DNA of 64,000 nt from Asterella californica (taxonomy: Eukaryota; Streptophyta; Marchantiopsida; Marchantiales; Aytoniaceae). The stretch covers positions 6,572,001-6,636,000 of the forward strand of contig JAYKYS010000002.1 of assembly GCA_036924285.1 (NCBI GenBank), read 5' to 3'. The position numbers and the translations under genes were made by a program. Positions 30,801 through 41,389 of the stretch are shown one piece after another. Below the pieces are notes generated by a model. The model was not told where the DNA came from. It searched no databases and saw only the letters and a list, made by a program, of their open reading frames with translations. Every line of letters begins with the position of its first letter. Within the stretch, counting starts at the first letter, position 1.

Positions 30801-31325
30801 GAGCAAATACCTACTTGGAGTGTTCTACCTTGGGAAGATAATCTCTCTAGAGAGGATCTTCTCGCTCTTAGGATTCGTCAGTTGGAGCGGAGACCAGAGG
30901 ATGTGGAGCTAGCTCTGGAACGGTTACGAAAAGCTCGCTTGAAGAACAAAGACAGATTTGATAAGCGACATCGACTACGACCTAAGAAGATCGAGGAAGA
31001 TGATTGGGTGTTGGTATATGATAGCAGCTTGGATAACCAGCATAGAGCATTGAGAAAGTTTTCTAAACGCTGGTTTGGACCTTACGTGGTTGTTCGTATT
31101 CATGACAACGCCACATACGTGCTACGCGAGTTGGATGGTGCACGGCTTAAAGTTCCGATTGCAGGAAAACGGATAAAACTCTTTAAGCGACGAGATGAAG
31201 ATCCAGACATTGAGGAGATCAATATCGAGTTTGATCTCTCTCGAGATCAAGATGAGAGTCCAGATGAGAGCGTAGAGCCCGAGGGGGAGATTCCCGAAGA
31301 AGAAGATGAGGAAGAAGTGGTATGA
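27829..31325 (+). pseudogene. pol: Element C pol (RT, RNase H, integrase) with one in-frame TGA
   Basis: Apart from TGA at 28929-28931 (Arg in A, so CGA to TGA) the frame is open throughout. RT blocks: RPIPVPRAHLPKLMELLKEK, SSRWFTVPKKSGALRF, LYSGYDQFQL, LPQGATNSVAHMMN, catalytic FLDD at 28959-28970. RNase H: ITVDTSPIAIGWAVGQ, LWGVVTAM, ETDCLPLLGM, HIAGKDNPVADMLSR. Integrase: HHCC finger (FHESLWAGHRG, CVTCQMYS), core (WVVDLVTMP, TADRGELN, YNPEGNAKSERGHP), C-terminal module with RWFGPYVV, and an acidic tail ending in EEDEEEVV. No chromodomain. Only one base change separates it from an open pol, so it is a very recent loss or still partly expressed. Confidence 0.9.
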
Positions 31326-31376
31326 TGCCAACCACAACGTATGATTAGGTTGGTGCATACCAGAGGATGCACAGGT

Positions 31377-31390
31377 TCAGAGGGGGTGGA
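31377..31390 (+). other. Element C polypurine tract
   Basis: TCAGAGGGGGTGGA lies directly before the 3' LTR, the same as in A before 34814. Confidence 0.75.
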
Positions 31391-31681
31391 TGTCGTGTTG
31401 TGGATTGGCTAGGGTGTGAAACCACCACATATCCTTCGTACGTGTTTGGTGTTGAGGAGCCACTAGGATCTTATCATGTCAAAAGATAAGGCTCCACGTG
31501 GACGATCCGTGTACTCTTCGCTGAGTGGAGATAAGAGTAGTACTCTTGTCGTCACATGGGGAGATTGATGTATAAGAAGAGAGGTGCGCGGAGCTTGAGG
31601 GACAGAGTGTAGAGTATCCAAGTCTAGGGTGAGTGTGATCAGTATCATCGGATGAAGTAAGCGGCAGTGCGAGTGGTAGAC

Positions 31682-31897
31682 ATGAACGGAGAGCCCTTTC
31701 GTGCTCCTGATCTTCCACTTGCGCATCCATTCGTCATTAAGATTCATTGTCTGCCGCGGGATCATTTTCGAGTATTTATGGTAGCTCACTGGGGTGAGTC
31801 GTTCATGACCGCGGTGATGGCTACTCCAGACCCTATCATTCTTCCTATTGTCACATACGACGCGGTTTGGGATCTTACTGTCTATATCTTGCTTTGA
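31682..31897 (+). CDS. First LTR ORF of element C, 3' LTR copy (71 aa)
   Basis: ATG at 31682 and stop at 31895-31897. No family recognised. Hydrophobic/charged alternation suggests a small beta-rich domain. Six bases separate it from the next ORF, which has exactly the same length and a related sequence, so the pair arose by tandem duplication. I cannot tell whether it is translated. Confidence 0.45.
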   Translation: MNGEPFRAPDLPLAHPFVIKIHCLPRDHFRVFMVAHWGESFMTAVMATPDPIILPIVTYDAVWDLTVYILL

Positions 31898-31903
31898 TGT
31901 AGT

Positions 31904-32119
31904 ATGGATCCTCCATTAGATCTGAACTTTCCAGCGAGAGTTCCGTTCAACACCTGGGTCGAAATACGTTGTTACAGTCGACCTAAGGTGGCGCATCGAG
32001 AGTTTGTCGTCAGGAACTTCGGAGAGGATTATTACAACCAGATAATAGCTTCGTCCGTTCCTTTTGTAGTTCCGTTTATTGTCAACCGTTTTAGAGTCGG
32101 GATTCTGACTCTCTATTGA
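31904..32119 (+). CDS. Second LTR ORF of element C, 3' LTR copy (71 aa)
   Basis: ATG at 31904, stop at 32117-32119. Starts MDPPLDLNFPARVPFNTW. Related to the preceding ORF with a two-residue offset after the common Ile-x-Cys-x-x-Arg. It lies in the first quarter of the LTR, downstream of the TATA-like TGTATAAG at about 31568. Function unknown. Confidence 0.45.
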   Translation: MDPPLDLNFPARVPFNTWVEIRCYSRPKVAHREFVVRNFGEDYYNQIIASSVPFVVPFIVNRFRVGILTLY

Positions 32120-33900
32120 GTGTAGTTTGTACATCGTGTTTACGTGCTTCGTGGCCGACGGCATCGTCAACGGCACGTGTTTGGAGTTTGTTCAATATAA
32201 ACTTTGAGGCCTAAATGGTACTCTTGGATAAAAATTCGTTCTTTGTGTGTTTGTCATGTGAGTGAAGACAAAACCCTTTTTGTCAACTTGTTTCTCATTG
32301 GTCGAAAGTTTGACCAATCATCTTCTACCAAGTTCCTTTCACGTTTTCGAGGGTAGAGACACTTCCCGGGGTCCATTCGCGGAGTGTGAGCTATGGTTGG
32401 AAAGCTTGGGAGACGAGGATGCCCGTGGACTCGATGGTTGCTGGATTTGAAGCGCGGATGAGAAAGTTACGATCAATTGAAGCTGAGGGGGTCAAATTCG
32501 TGACCAATTTCATTTCCGTGAGGTCTTTCTCGCTTTCTGGGAGTTCTGTGAGGTTGCTGGAGATGAATTGACTGTTGCCGGAAAGCTCTTGAGATGGGCT
32601 TGCTGATGGACTCAGAGATCGATCGATTCCAAGCCGGAGTGAAAAAGTTATGGCCAGCTGAAGTTGGGTGTCTCAAATCGGAGGTTATGATAGTAGGCGA
32701 CTGTAAATATGAGACATTGAGAGAGATATGGGGAGTTTGAGGTCGAATTTTGCTATGAAACCTTCCAGGGTCTGAGAAGGTACAGTCAGCTACCTACCTG
32801 TGAAATTTTGGATTATTGGGTTGAAGGGAAATGTTGTTTTTGTGCACAAGGGTCTGCATATCGCCTTGTGTCATTGACGAAAAGGGCTTGGATCATTCCG
32901 AGAGTTTGGTTGAGGATCTGCTGGTGAAACTTTACAGAGTGGTAGTGATGGTGACTCATTAGCTTCCTGAGAAGTTTGAGCCGTTTTGATCGAGCGGTTT
33001 GTGAGGAATCGAACAGCAAAGTTCTGTCGAAATAGTATCATGTTATAAAAACAGCGATAAGGGCTTGATCGTTCGGAGAGTTTGGTTGAAGATCTGCTGG
33101 TGAAATTTTACAGAGTGGTAGTGATGGTGACACATTAGCTTCCTGAGAAGTTTGAGCTGTTTTGATCGAGTGGTTTGTGAGGAATCGAACAGCAAAGTTT
33201 TGTTGAAATAGTATCGTGTTATAGAAACAGCGAACTTTGGAAGGGCATAGATGCCAACTCAGAGATGATCTCTCTGCATGTAATACCTTAATAGATAGAT
33301 TATTCTACAGGCTATCTGCTGGCCTTGGTTTCATTTCATTTTGAGCTGTGGTTGAGGAGTGACAGCGAGGTAAAGTTGAGAGGTTCTTGCCCCGAAAGAC
33401 GCAAGAGTTAAGACTCTTTTTGAAGAACAGGTCGACCTGGAGGTTTTGCCAGTGCTTCAGAGCACTTGATCATGGGTATGGAGAGTTGTTGACTGTTTTT
33501 CCTGTGTTTGGATCCTCTCCATACCCGCATGCCTGTTTGTACGCCCAGTTGGTTTTGATTGGATTTGTGTGCGGGCGTTGCGCTTAGGTCTCTTTTCTAT
33601 TAGGAGTGCTGGTATTTCTCTTGTGGTGAGGCTGGAGTGATGACCAGCAGACCCAAGAGTGCTTGCGGTGATGGCAGGAACAGGTTGCCCGTGCTTGTTA
33701 CCCCGGTTCTATTCCTAGTCGAGTAGGAGAGAGACCTGCCGAGAGGACGTGAGGATATCGTAGCGAGAAAGGTTCAAAGTGTACTTGAAGATCAGAGAGA
33801 GGTTTGGGTGGTCACTGGTTCTGAGTCACGGAGTGCGACACGTACTCTCTACAGCTAGATACCCGGTGTATTCCCAGATAAGAAAGCACGTCACACGACA

Positions 33901-34765
33901 CCGTGCTCTGAGGACGAAGACCACTGCTAGTGTATGCCGCTTTCTACTTGAAGATGTTATTTGTAGGTATGGGTGTGTGGGAAAGATCACTGCAGATAGG
34001 GGTGAGCTGGATGCACAAGAAGCAGTTGAGTTCTTCAAGAGATTGGGAATCAAGTTGGCGTTAACCACTGCTTACAATCCTGAAGGGAATGGCAAGAGCG
34101 AAAGAGGTCATCCGCCAATCATCAAAGCTTTGGTAAAAGCTTGCAAGGGTAAGATCCGTGAATGGCCTAGACTGTTACCATTTGCTTTGTGGGCAGATCG
34201 TACAACTCATAGTACCGTTACAGGTTACATGCCAGCAGAGTTGATACTAGGGCAAAAACCTGTGATGCCGATTGAGGAGGTTGTGCCTACTTGGAATGTT
34301 TTGCCATGGGAAGATGGTAGAAGTACGGAGGATCTTCTTGCATTAAGGATCCAGCAGTTAGAACGGAGACCTGAGGATGTTGCCAAAGCTGTGGAAAGGT
34401 TAAAGACTGCTAGAGAGAGAAACAAAGGCAGGTTTGATAGAACGCATAGATTACGACCCAAACCAGTTAAGGAAGGTGATTGGGTGTTAGTCTATGATAG
34501 TAGTCTTGATAATCAGCATAGCGCTATCAGAAAGTTTTCCAAGAGATGGTTCGGACCTTATGTGGTGTTAGAAGTTTATGATAATGCCACATACTCTTTG
34601 AGAGAGTTAGATGGTGCAGTGCTCAAGATACCAGTCGCAGGGAAGAGAATCAAGCTCTTTAGAAGGAAAGGAGACGACCAGAACATTCCAGAGCTTACTG
34701 AGGATGAAGCTGAAGACTCAATGGAGGTTGAAGATGAATTTGAAGCTGAAGCTGAAGAGTCTTGA
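33901..34765 (+). pseudogene. pol: Element A pol, part 3 (rest of integrase)
   Basis: The frame continues the A integrase after element C: RALRTKTTASVCRFLLEDVI, ITADRGELDAQEAVEFF, YNPEGNGKSERGHPP, LPFALWADRTTH, GYMPAELILGQKP, then a basic linker and the C-terminal module with KRWFGPYVV and an acidic tail. Stop TGA at 34763-34765. This part is open; the gene is dead only through the two insertions and the upstream deletion. Confidence 0.9.
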
Positions 34766-34813
34766 TCTGGATCTGGCACATATCGGAGGATGTGCAGGTT
34801 CAGAGGGGGTGGA

Positions 34814-36186
34814 TGTCGCGCTACTTGGCGGCTACATGCTTGACTTCTACTCCGACGCTTAGATTTAATAGTTCTAGAAGTTAGCTCATACTACTTCTAG
34901 TCCTTTATGTATATGTTTGACACCTTTGCATACAGAGTTAACACTATTTTGAGTCCTAGTAGGCTGATAGTATGTTAGTTATCTTGTTCAAGCATTTGTG
35001 CGCTTGTGCAAGTGACTTCTTACTTGTCAATGACGTTCAATGTACATAACTTAGGGTTTCCATGCTGATAGGGGTCTGAGCTCATGGGTTGTACTTACTT
35101 GTCGCCCATGCACGCTTTCTAGCTAATTTAAGTTATTTTTCAGGGCTATGTGTCATTTTAGGTAGTTTAAGTTATACGCTGGCACTCTAGGGGGCTTGAC
35201 GTGGTAGCTTATGAGTGTAGATAAGTTACCAGGTAGTTTAAGGCACAAAAGGACAGTCAAGTGGAGCTATGAACTCCCATTGGTCCATTTTTGTCTTTTG
35301 TAAAACTCTAAGTTTAGAAATAGAGCTCTAGAGGAGAGTTCGAGCAATTGGTGAGGGATCTTCGAAATCTGAGAACACAGGAAGAGAGAGCTCGTCGTGC
35401 CAAGCACTGTCAGTGAAATTTTTGCTCGATTTGGATCAATAAACAAGGAGTTATGCCCAATTGAAGTTCGGATTGTGTCAAAACTGCATCACTTTTGTTA
35501 ATTTTGGGGTTTTCGGTGCCAATTGCAGCAGAATTGAGGAAATCACTTCAAAACTTCGTGGTTGCGTTCACTGTCAGGAGGGCTACGACTGTCCAAAACG
35601 TTTCAGATCATTTGAGTAACTGAGTAATTCAGGGCGGCCGCTGAAGCAGAGGGGGTCTGAAAAGCTCTTAATCTAGAGCAGCGACTTTAGAGAAGGAGAT
35701 CTGGAGTTCTACAAACATTCAGGAGTCCCAACTTCACAGGGATGTTCAGCATCCTGTAGACTTCAAATACTGTGAGAAGATTTGAAATTCATCGAGCCAA
35801 TTCTCTGTTCTATGTTTGAATAGCTGTCTAGGTACCAAAAATTGTCATAATTCTCTTATTCAGAACTTTTCTGTTCATATCTCCGTGTCAGAATTTGATC
35901 TCAGGTTGAAACTTCGTCTGTGAGTTCAGTAGTACCTCATTTGCATGTAGGGGAAGTTTAGAGGTCTAAACCTTCATAGTTTTCCTCTCTTTGAGTGTCA
36001 AAGTTCACCGCTTAAGCCTATTACTACCAGTGAGACCCAAATTTCGCTTTTTGAGCATATCAGAGGATCCTACACTCCTGTGTGAGTGTTTATAGCTCCT
36101 GTTGTGGCCTGAAAGCCAACCTCTTGAGTAAACAACCACAGCCAGAAGCCCGGCGCTTTCCTAGATAGACGGATCACACTCCGACA
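34814..36186 (+). repeat. Element A 3' LTR
   Basis: 1373 bp, identical in length to the 5' LTR, preceded by the polypurine tract CAGAGGGGGTGGA. Followed by ACGT (36187-36190), the target duplication. Contains an intact AATAAA at 35438-35443. Confidence 0.95.
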
Positions 36187-36287
36187 ACGTTGTAGTACTG
36201 TGTTTTGTGTAATTGTTAACTGTATCTTCGTGAGAACGATCCTTAATTTATTATTTCTGATACATTGTGTTTCTCTGGGTTGTTACA
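36187..36287 (+). repeat. Relic B' LTR, right end
   Basis: Continues the relic cut at 3726. Matches the last 100 bp of the B LTR in order (GTGAGAACGATCCTTAA against GTGGGTTCGATCCTTAA; terminal TTGTTACA). Its end at 36287 directly abuts a hairpin repeat, so relic B' probably inserted into that repeat. Confidence 0.7.
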
Positions 36288-36323
36288 ATATTCACCTCTT
36301 CCAAGTTTGGAAGAGGAGAATAT
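36288..36323. repeat. Hairpin repeat, first copy
   Basis: A near-perfect inverted repeat of 17-bp arms with one A/A mismatch (ATATTCACCTCTTCCAA and its reverse complement). The sequence ATATTCACC recurs at the start of the two repeats that follow. The surrounding 36324-36942 has no gene that I can support. Confidence 0.7.
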
Positions 36324-36942
36324 GCGAAGAGCTTTAATTTATATTTTAACTCTTCCAAAAAATTTCCTTACTCTTTCTTTTGGGACGATTAGGTTATAAA
36401 TAAAAGCTTATCAGCTTGAAAATAATTTACTCTCGGTGACAACTCTTTATACCAAAGAAGGGTTCTATTCCCGTGACTCACTTATGGGTTTAACTGAAGG
36501 TACCAAGTATGAAAGTGCCAAGGTGAGATCTAGATTTAGCACTGGAAATTAAGTGAAGCTATATTTAGTAAACTATGTCGATCAGTATTCTTCCTGTGAT
36601 GGGCGTGTTGTTAGTGAAGTGAATTTTGACAGAAGTCACAATTTGTCTTTTTCTTGTAACTGTGTGCTTTACACTTTCTGTGGGCAATGCAATTTTCACT
36701 AATTCTTTTAAAGCTGCTGTAAGCAAGTAGCTCATGATTATTTTCTTCCTGTTTAAAATTTTATCTTTTTCCTCCATTTTCCTGTTGTGCATTTTGGATG
36801 CATATCATATGAAGTGAGAGATAGGTTCACAAGGTAAATCTCATTTATTTAGCGGCTGAACTCGTCTCATTACTTTTAATGAAGCTTCAATCAAGCGTTG
36901 AATACAATATCCGTGATGAGTTCAAGTTACTTTCATATACGA

Positions 36943-37285
36943 GGATATTCACCTCATGTACACTTAGAAGTTTACATGAGGTATAATTTATATTCTAACC
37001 CTTCCGACGAGAAGGGTTAGAATATAAATTATTTGTCTCACAAAACTACATCGTTTGAGATTGATGTCCCGGCTTTATCCTCCCAACAACACATCAGTCC
37101 GGACTACACTTATGGGTTATGTCTTGATGACTGGACTGCTCCGAGACGAGTTAACATATAACATTTATAAATTAATTTAATATTTTATAATAACTTATTA
37201 GAAGATATTTTTATAACACTTAGACATTTCCAGATAAGAGAAGACGAAATTCAATGTACAAGGCCGTGGGGAAAGATATTATTCG
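36943..37285. repeat. Hairpin-headed dispersed repeat, second copy
   Basis: Starts GGATATTCACC with a 10-bp hairpin (36951-36960/36973-36982), then a perfect 22-bp inverted repeat with a 6-base loop (36983-37004/37011-37032). The rest aligns with the copy at 37560: CACTTATGGGTT, TAACATATAACATTTAT, TTTTTATAACACTTA, GATAAGAG, ACGAAATTCA and CCGTGGGGAA in the same order. No ORF. Between the copies (37286-37559) I see nothing recognisable. Confidence 0.7.
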
Positions 37286-37559
37286 TTAAGATGTCGGTTA
37301 GTAGCTTGATTCGTCTTATTTTCCGATAAAAGGCTCTGACTTTTGGCTAACTAAGCTTGATGTATATGCTTGCTGTTTGTGCAATTTTGACTTTTCTTTC
37401 TTTGTGCTTAATAAAGTATTTGACCGTGGTCCTCTTATCTTGACGTATATGTAGACATGCATGTCAGCTTTGTGGAGTCGATTCTTCAAGAACTGCTAGG
37501 GGATAGTCGGTTCACAAAGAAACGTCGATGTTATTGGATATGATTGTTGTGATTGGAAG

Positions 37560-37855
37560 GAGGATATTCACCCATGTGTACATGGGTGTACATTAATTAA
37601 TGTTCTCGGCAATCGACGTGATGTGACAGTGAATGCTCCGGACTTATATTCTCAGGAGTGCATCAGCCCGTTCTTCACTTATGGGTTTTTTCCGGGTGAG
37701 TTGGCTATTCCAAGACTGGCTAATATATAACATTTATGAATTAGTTTAATTTTCTAAAATAATTTATAAAAATAAATTTTTATAACACTTATACGTTTTC
37801 TGATAAGAGAAAACGAAATTCACTGTACAAGTCCGTGGGGAAGGATATTTTGCTT
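37560..37855. repeat. Hairpin-headed dispersed repeat, third copy
   Basis: Starts GGATATTCACCC; hairpin CACCCATG-TGTA-CATGGGTG at 37569-37588 and the palindrome ACATTAATTAATGT at 37590-37603. Body aligned with the copy at 36943-37285. 37856-38725 holds no supportable gene. Confidence 0.7.
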
Positions 37856-38725
37856 CATCGGGGAAGAGGTTAAGGTTCCCTGTTTTAATGATTTGGTGGT
37901 TAAGTGAACATCTCCAGAGAGGTCGAAGCTCTTGACCAAGCTTTGACAAGGCGTTTTGCTTGGTCTGTGTTCGATTCATGTGAGTTTGACTTCCAAACTT
38001 CATGCACTGCTGGGACTGCAGTGACTTGAATTGACTTTCATTTGGACGGGAAAGAGTGCATCAAACTTTGATGAACAGTAAACTATTACCTATTCTCTTG
38101 TGAAGCTCTGCTATTAGGGAGTGTCAAAGTTGGCACATTTCACAAATATTCGTCGCCCTCGGGTCTTTTTAATTCATCTTTTGTTCGATTTGTAAGTCCG
38201 TTTCAACCGTAGGAAAATTGACTAAGTGAAAAATTTACTATAATTTTCAAAAATAAAAAAATAAAAAACATAAATACTTACATCGATCCAAACACAAAAC
38301 CATAAGCGATACACGACTCCAAACAAAGCTGCCGTTCGACAAATTCCGAACTTTTCCTTCCTGGACGTTAGAGAGTCTTTTGCTTTTAACTTTAACACGC
38401 AGTCTTGGAACTGAGATCAAAACTTTAACGGATGTGTACTTGCCTCTTTTAGCGGTGATTTATACTTGGTTTAATTCCATTCTCATGGTCTGGAAGTAGA
38501 CTACAGACATGTATGAATGCGATGAAACATCAGTCAGGCGTGCATATATATTCACCTTTGGTGAGTTTTGTTTTGCGTCGTGCCGATTATTTAATTTAAT
38601 TTCTCTACACGATTATTTCTCACGCTGTGCAGTACTTGGACAGTAAACCGAAAAGTCTTGTCTCCAGCGGATGTCTCAGACAGTAACTGAAACTAAAATC
38701 TATACCACATATCTCTTCCGTTCGA

Positions 38726-38957
38726 CAGTACAACCGGGGTACATAAAATCATTTTTATTCCATACATACTGAGGGAAACACGACATCTTGCAGGCTAGAA
38801 GGCGAAGACGAATATAATATATTCACTACGTATTGTGACTGCAGTACAACCGGGGTACAGACAATAATTTCTATTTCGTAGATACAGAGGGAAACAAGAC
38901 ACCTTGCAAGCCACAAGGCGAAGCTGAAGTTGCAGTATAACATATTCACTACGTGGT
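38726..38957. repeat. Two-copy tandem repeat, period about 116 bp
   Basis: CAGTACAACCGGGGTACA begins at 38726 and again at 38842. Both units continue with GAGGGAAAC, GACAyCTTGCA, AAGGCGAAG and ATATTCACTACG. No coding content seen. Confidence 0.8.
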
Positions 38958-39289
38958 GCTACAGTCACAGCCCATAAGCTTGTTGTGCACAGCCAGCATC
39001 TTATGTAAACACCCACACCAATCCATGGCTACAGTACTCTGTGTACTACCCACTGAATTTATATTTTCATATAACTTTACATATCATCAGTCGATGAGTA
39101 TAACAGTAGGCTTCCCAGTACAAACACATTTTTCTGAGCCGTCTCACGTTGCAGAAATTCACTGAGAGGTACATAGTCGAGAAGTGGATCCAGAAATGCA
39201 TTCGGAACACCATCTGCAGCTCCTGCTCCCTGTGGAATATCGACAGGTCCGTTTGGAGTGGAGCCGTCATCTTCGTCAGCTCTAGCTTC

Positions 39290-40065
39290 TCCTGACTGTG
39301 TATAGCGGTACTTACAATTGTGACACCTTCGCGTTTCCTGTCAGAAAAAAAATATTCTGCACGTCTTCGGGGGTGATCAGCTCCGGGTGTAGAAACGATT
39401 TTCATAGCGAATCGACCCTCCGTACTTGGATGTCCGCCTGCATAAAGCCAACGAGGGGACGCAGAATACTTTCCAGACAGAATCATGGAACGTAGACAAG
39501 TCCAGAAGATAGAAGACAGTGGATGGCTAGACTTATACTTATTAAATTACAACGCGCGCGAGAGAATGTTAGCATACGTGAGCTCAACGCGATTCTTGGT
39601 ATCACAGACACCCAGTAGAGTGTACAATTTCCTACCGTCAATGACATACTCTCAGAGATATTTTTTATGTGCGCATGGTGATACTGCTCGCGCTCATCCT
39701 TCATGCAATAACCGACCATGCCGACAAAGATATGAAGACCCTTGTTGGTTAAAGTTTTGACACAAAACTTCCGGGCCGACAGGACGGTTGGTTGTCCATC
39801 CAAGAGCAATGGTGATGCGCTTCTTCACCTCCTGGGAAGAGTTCGCTGTTATGGCTATAATTCCTTGGTAATGCATGTGCAGAAGTGCTCCATCTCTCTC
39901 TATGAAAAACACACCAGAAAAGCATTGACTCTGCAGGAATTCCCCGAAGAGAGAGAAGAAGGACAGATCCAAATCTCCACCAGTCTTACAGACTGTCACT
40001 GACAGTTCTAGATTTTTCTTCGGAGGGACTACTCTCTTCGCCCTCGCTTGTCTTCGAAGGAACAT
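39290..40065 (-). pseudogene. HUH endonuclease Rep, replitron-like, copy 1 (decayed)
   Basis: On the minus strand one frame holds a likely motif I (LELSVTV) and the HUH motif HMHYQG (HMH at 39871-39879); the catalytic-Tyr motif YCMKD (Tyr at 39708-39710) is in another frame, and a conserved C-terminal block with a CHNC pair (39314-39325) is in yet another frame. At least two frameshifts break it. The three motifs in this order and spacing (about 53 residues from HUH to Tyr) define a rolling-circle Rep with a single tyrosine. Such Reps occur in CRESS DNA viruses and plasmids and in the replitron transposons of eukaryotes; no SF3 helicase is visible, favouring replitron. Minus-strand ORFs at 40132-40659 may be its 5' part but match nothing I know. 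Confidence 0.6.
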
Positions 40066-40771
40066 CTAGTCGAGATGTCTGAGGAAAATGAGGACAAACA
40101 TAACAGAAACACTCCGGATGCAAGACAGAGCTCACATAGAGAACAAAGAGAGAGCGGTAGATGAATGTACAGTTGGTCGTAAAAAGTTACAGTTGAGTTC
40201 TATATAATATCTCGGATAAGAGAAGAGTACAAGGTGCCGATCTTGTAAAATTATCCAGTACTCATCGTCGATAGTTCTCAAGTAGAAAAAAGACCCGGAC
40301 AAAGCAGAGAAACTGCGGCCGATTTTGACGAAATCATCATCAACTAAGAAGTGTGGAGGATGAGCAGATGAGAAAAGATCCAAGTATAGACATTAGGTAT
40401 TGTAGTGGAAAAGAACTTTATCCTCGTCGTACGAGAGAAGTTGAGACTGACTTATAGCCTGGTCTAGAGTTGGCAAGGGTGGCGCACAGACCTCAGAGAA
40501 GAAAAGACTCTCTCGGACAACAAGGGCAAAATCACCCACGGAAGAGTTTTCAGCACTCACAACCGGTGACTCTACTGTATCCGTTTCCAAATCAGACGTC
40601 TCTACTGTATGATCTAAGGTCTCATGAACCAATTTGGAAGGCTCCACATTATCGAACATGACAGCAGATCGGAAACAGCTGTTCTCATCATCGAGGTAAG
40701 TCTAAACTAAAAAAAGATAAGATAACATACCACGTAGAAAAATTAATATCGATCAATGTCCATCCTCTCTC

Positions 40772-40942
40772 ATGGACATCGCTGCCGCACCTGCTTCCTC
40801 CCAAGACAGCAATGACCAAACAGAAGCGGGGCCGGAACCGTCATCGCACTCTCCATCTTCCGTGGACACAGCTGCTGCACCTGCTTCCTCCCACGAGATT
40901 AATGAGCAAAACCAAAGCCAAGAAACGAGCGATGGACGATGA
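40772..40942 (+). other. Small ORF with an internal duplication (56 aa), doubtful
   Basis: An ATG-started ORF encodes two copies of an AAAPASS-containing unit (MDIAAAPASSQ and VDTAAAPASSH). No family known; it may be just a local DNA duplication. 40943-41302 has only proline- and lysine-rich short ORFs that I cannot support. Confidence 0.2.
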
Positions 40943-41302
40943 TCGGCGTCCATGACGCATCGGTAGTCATCGCACAGAAAAGTTGTTAAGAAAAAGCAAA
41001 GCCAAGAATGAAAAAACGAAAGAGAGACCAAAAACGTAGTGAGAAGGCAATGATCGCCGTCCATGACACATTGTCAATACTCCAAAACGCGATGAACCAA
41101 CACGCAGCAACAAAAACCCCAGACAAAAAAAAAGCCCGAGAACCCCGACAGAAACCAACTCTGCTCGAAGCCCGACAGAGAAATGAAATCCTCTCTCCAC
41201 AGATTTCTCGCCGCGTCGTCACACCAATCCGAAATCTACAATACTGCGAAACCCGACGAACCAACCCGTCGCAAGAAAAGCCCCAGACAAAAACGACGCC
41301 TG

Positions 41303-41389
41303 AGAAGCCCGATAGAGAAATGAATTCGGCTGGAAGCACGAGAGAGAAATGAATTCAGCTGGAAGCCAGACAGAGAAATGAAATTATCT
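41303..41389 (+). repeat. Minisatellite, three 29-bp units
   Basis: Three adjacent units of the form GAAGCC...AGAGAAATGAA; a fourth, separate unit is at about 41164-41191. 41390-42555 has short ORFs only, including an 87-codon one at 41681-41944 with no recognisable family. Confidence 0.7.

Larger units (their letters stand above)
22887..33900 (+). mobile_element. Element C: Ty3-type LTR retrotransposon nested in the integrase of A
   Basis: 11,014 bp with two 2510-bp LTRs (TGTCGTGTTG...CACACGACA). The target duplication is 4 bp, CCGT at 22883-22886 and 33901-33904. The internal region is collinear with A (gag-protease, then pol in the -1 frame), with similar proteins but clearly different codons and an unrelated LTR. 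By eye about five differences separate the LTRs. One TGA in RT (28929-28931) breaks pol; everything else is open. Confidence 0.95.
31391..33900 (+). repeat. Element C 3' LTR
   Basis: 2510 bp, offset 8504 from the 5' copy. Visible differences from it: G/A near 31680, T/C at 31769, A/G near 31814, A/G near 32099 and T/C near 32294. Here both small ORFs are open. Confidence 0.95.
3727..36186 (+). mobile_element. Element A: Ty3-type LTR retrotransposon, split by elements B and C
   Basis: Two LTRs of 1373 bp each bound the element (TGTCGCGC...CTCCGACA). It is flanked by a 4-bp duplication, ACGT at 3723-3726 and 36187-36190, and sits inside relic B'. Removing nested elements B and C with their duplications leaves about 8.7 kb, with an internal region of about 5.95 kb, close to the 5.99 kb of C. 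I noticed only about two differences between its LTRs, so it is recent. The order is LTR, primer site, gag-protease, pol (RT, RNase H, integrase), polypurine tract, LTR. It is non-functional through a 7-bp deletion in pol and the two insertions. Confidence 0.95.

Noticed and set aside
36288..37603. CRISPR-like array
   Set aside because: The inverted repeats are not regularly spaced identical units, and the DNA is eukaryotic.
39290..40065. Integrated CRESS virus (nanovirus- or geminivirus-like) Rep
   Set aside because: The Tyr motif resembles theirs, but no Walker A/B helicase part or capsid gene is visible and a different conserved domain follows. A replitron-like origin is preferred, not proven.
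41008..41352. Lys/Arg/Pro-rich ORF of 114 codons and overlapping minus ORFs
   Set aside because: Built from short DNA repeats, with no domain and no conservation visible.
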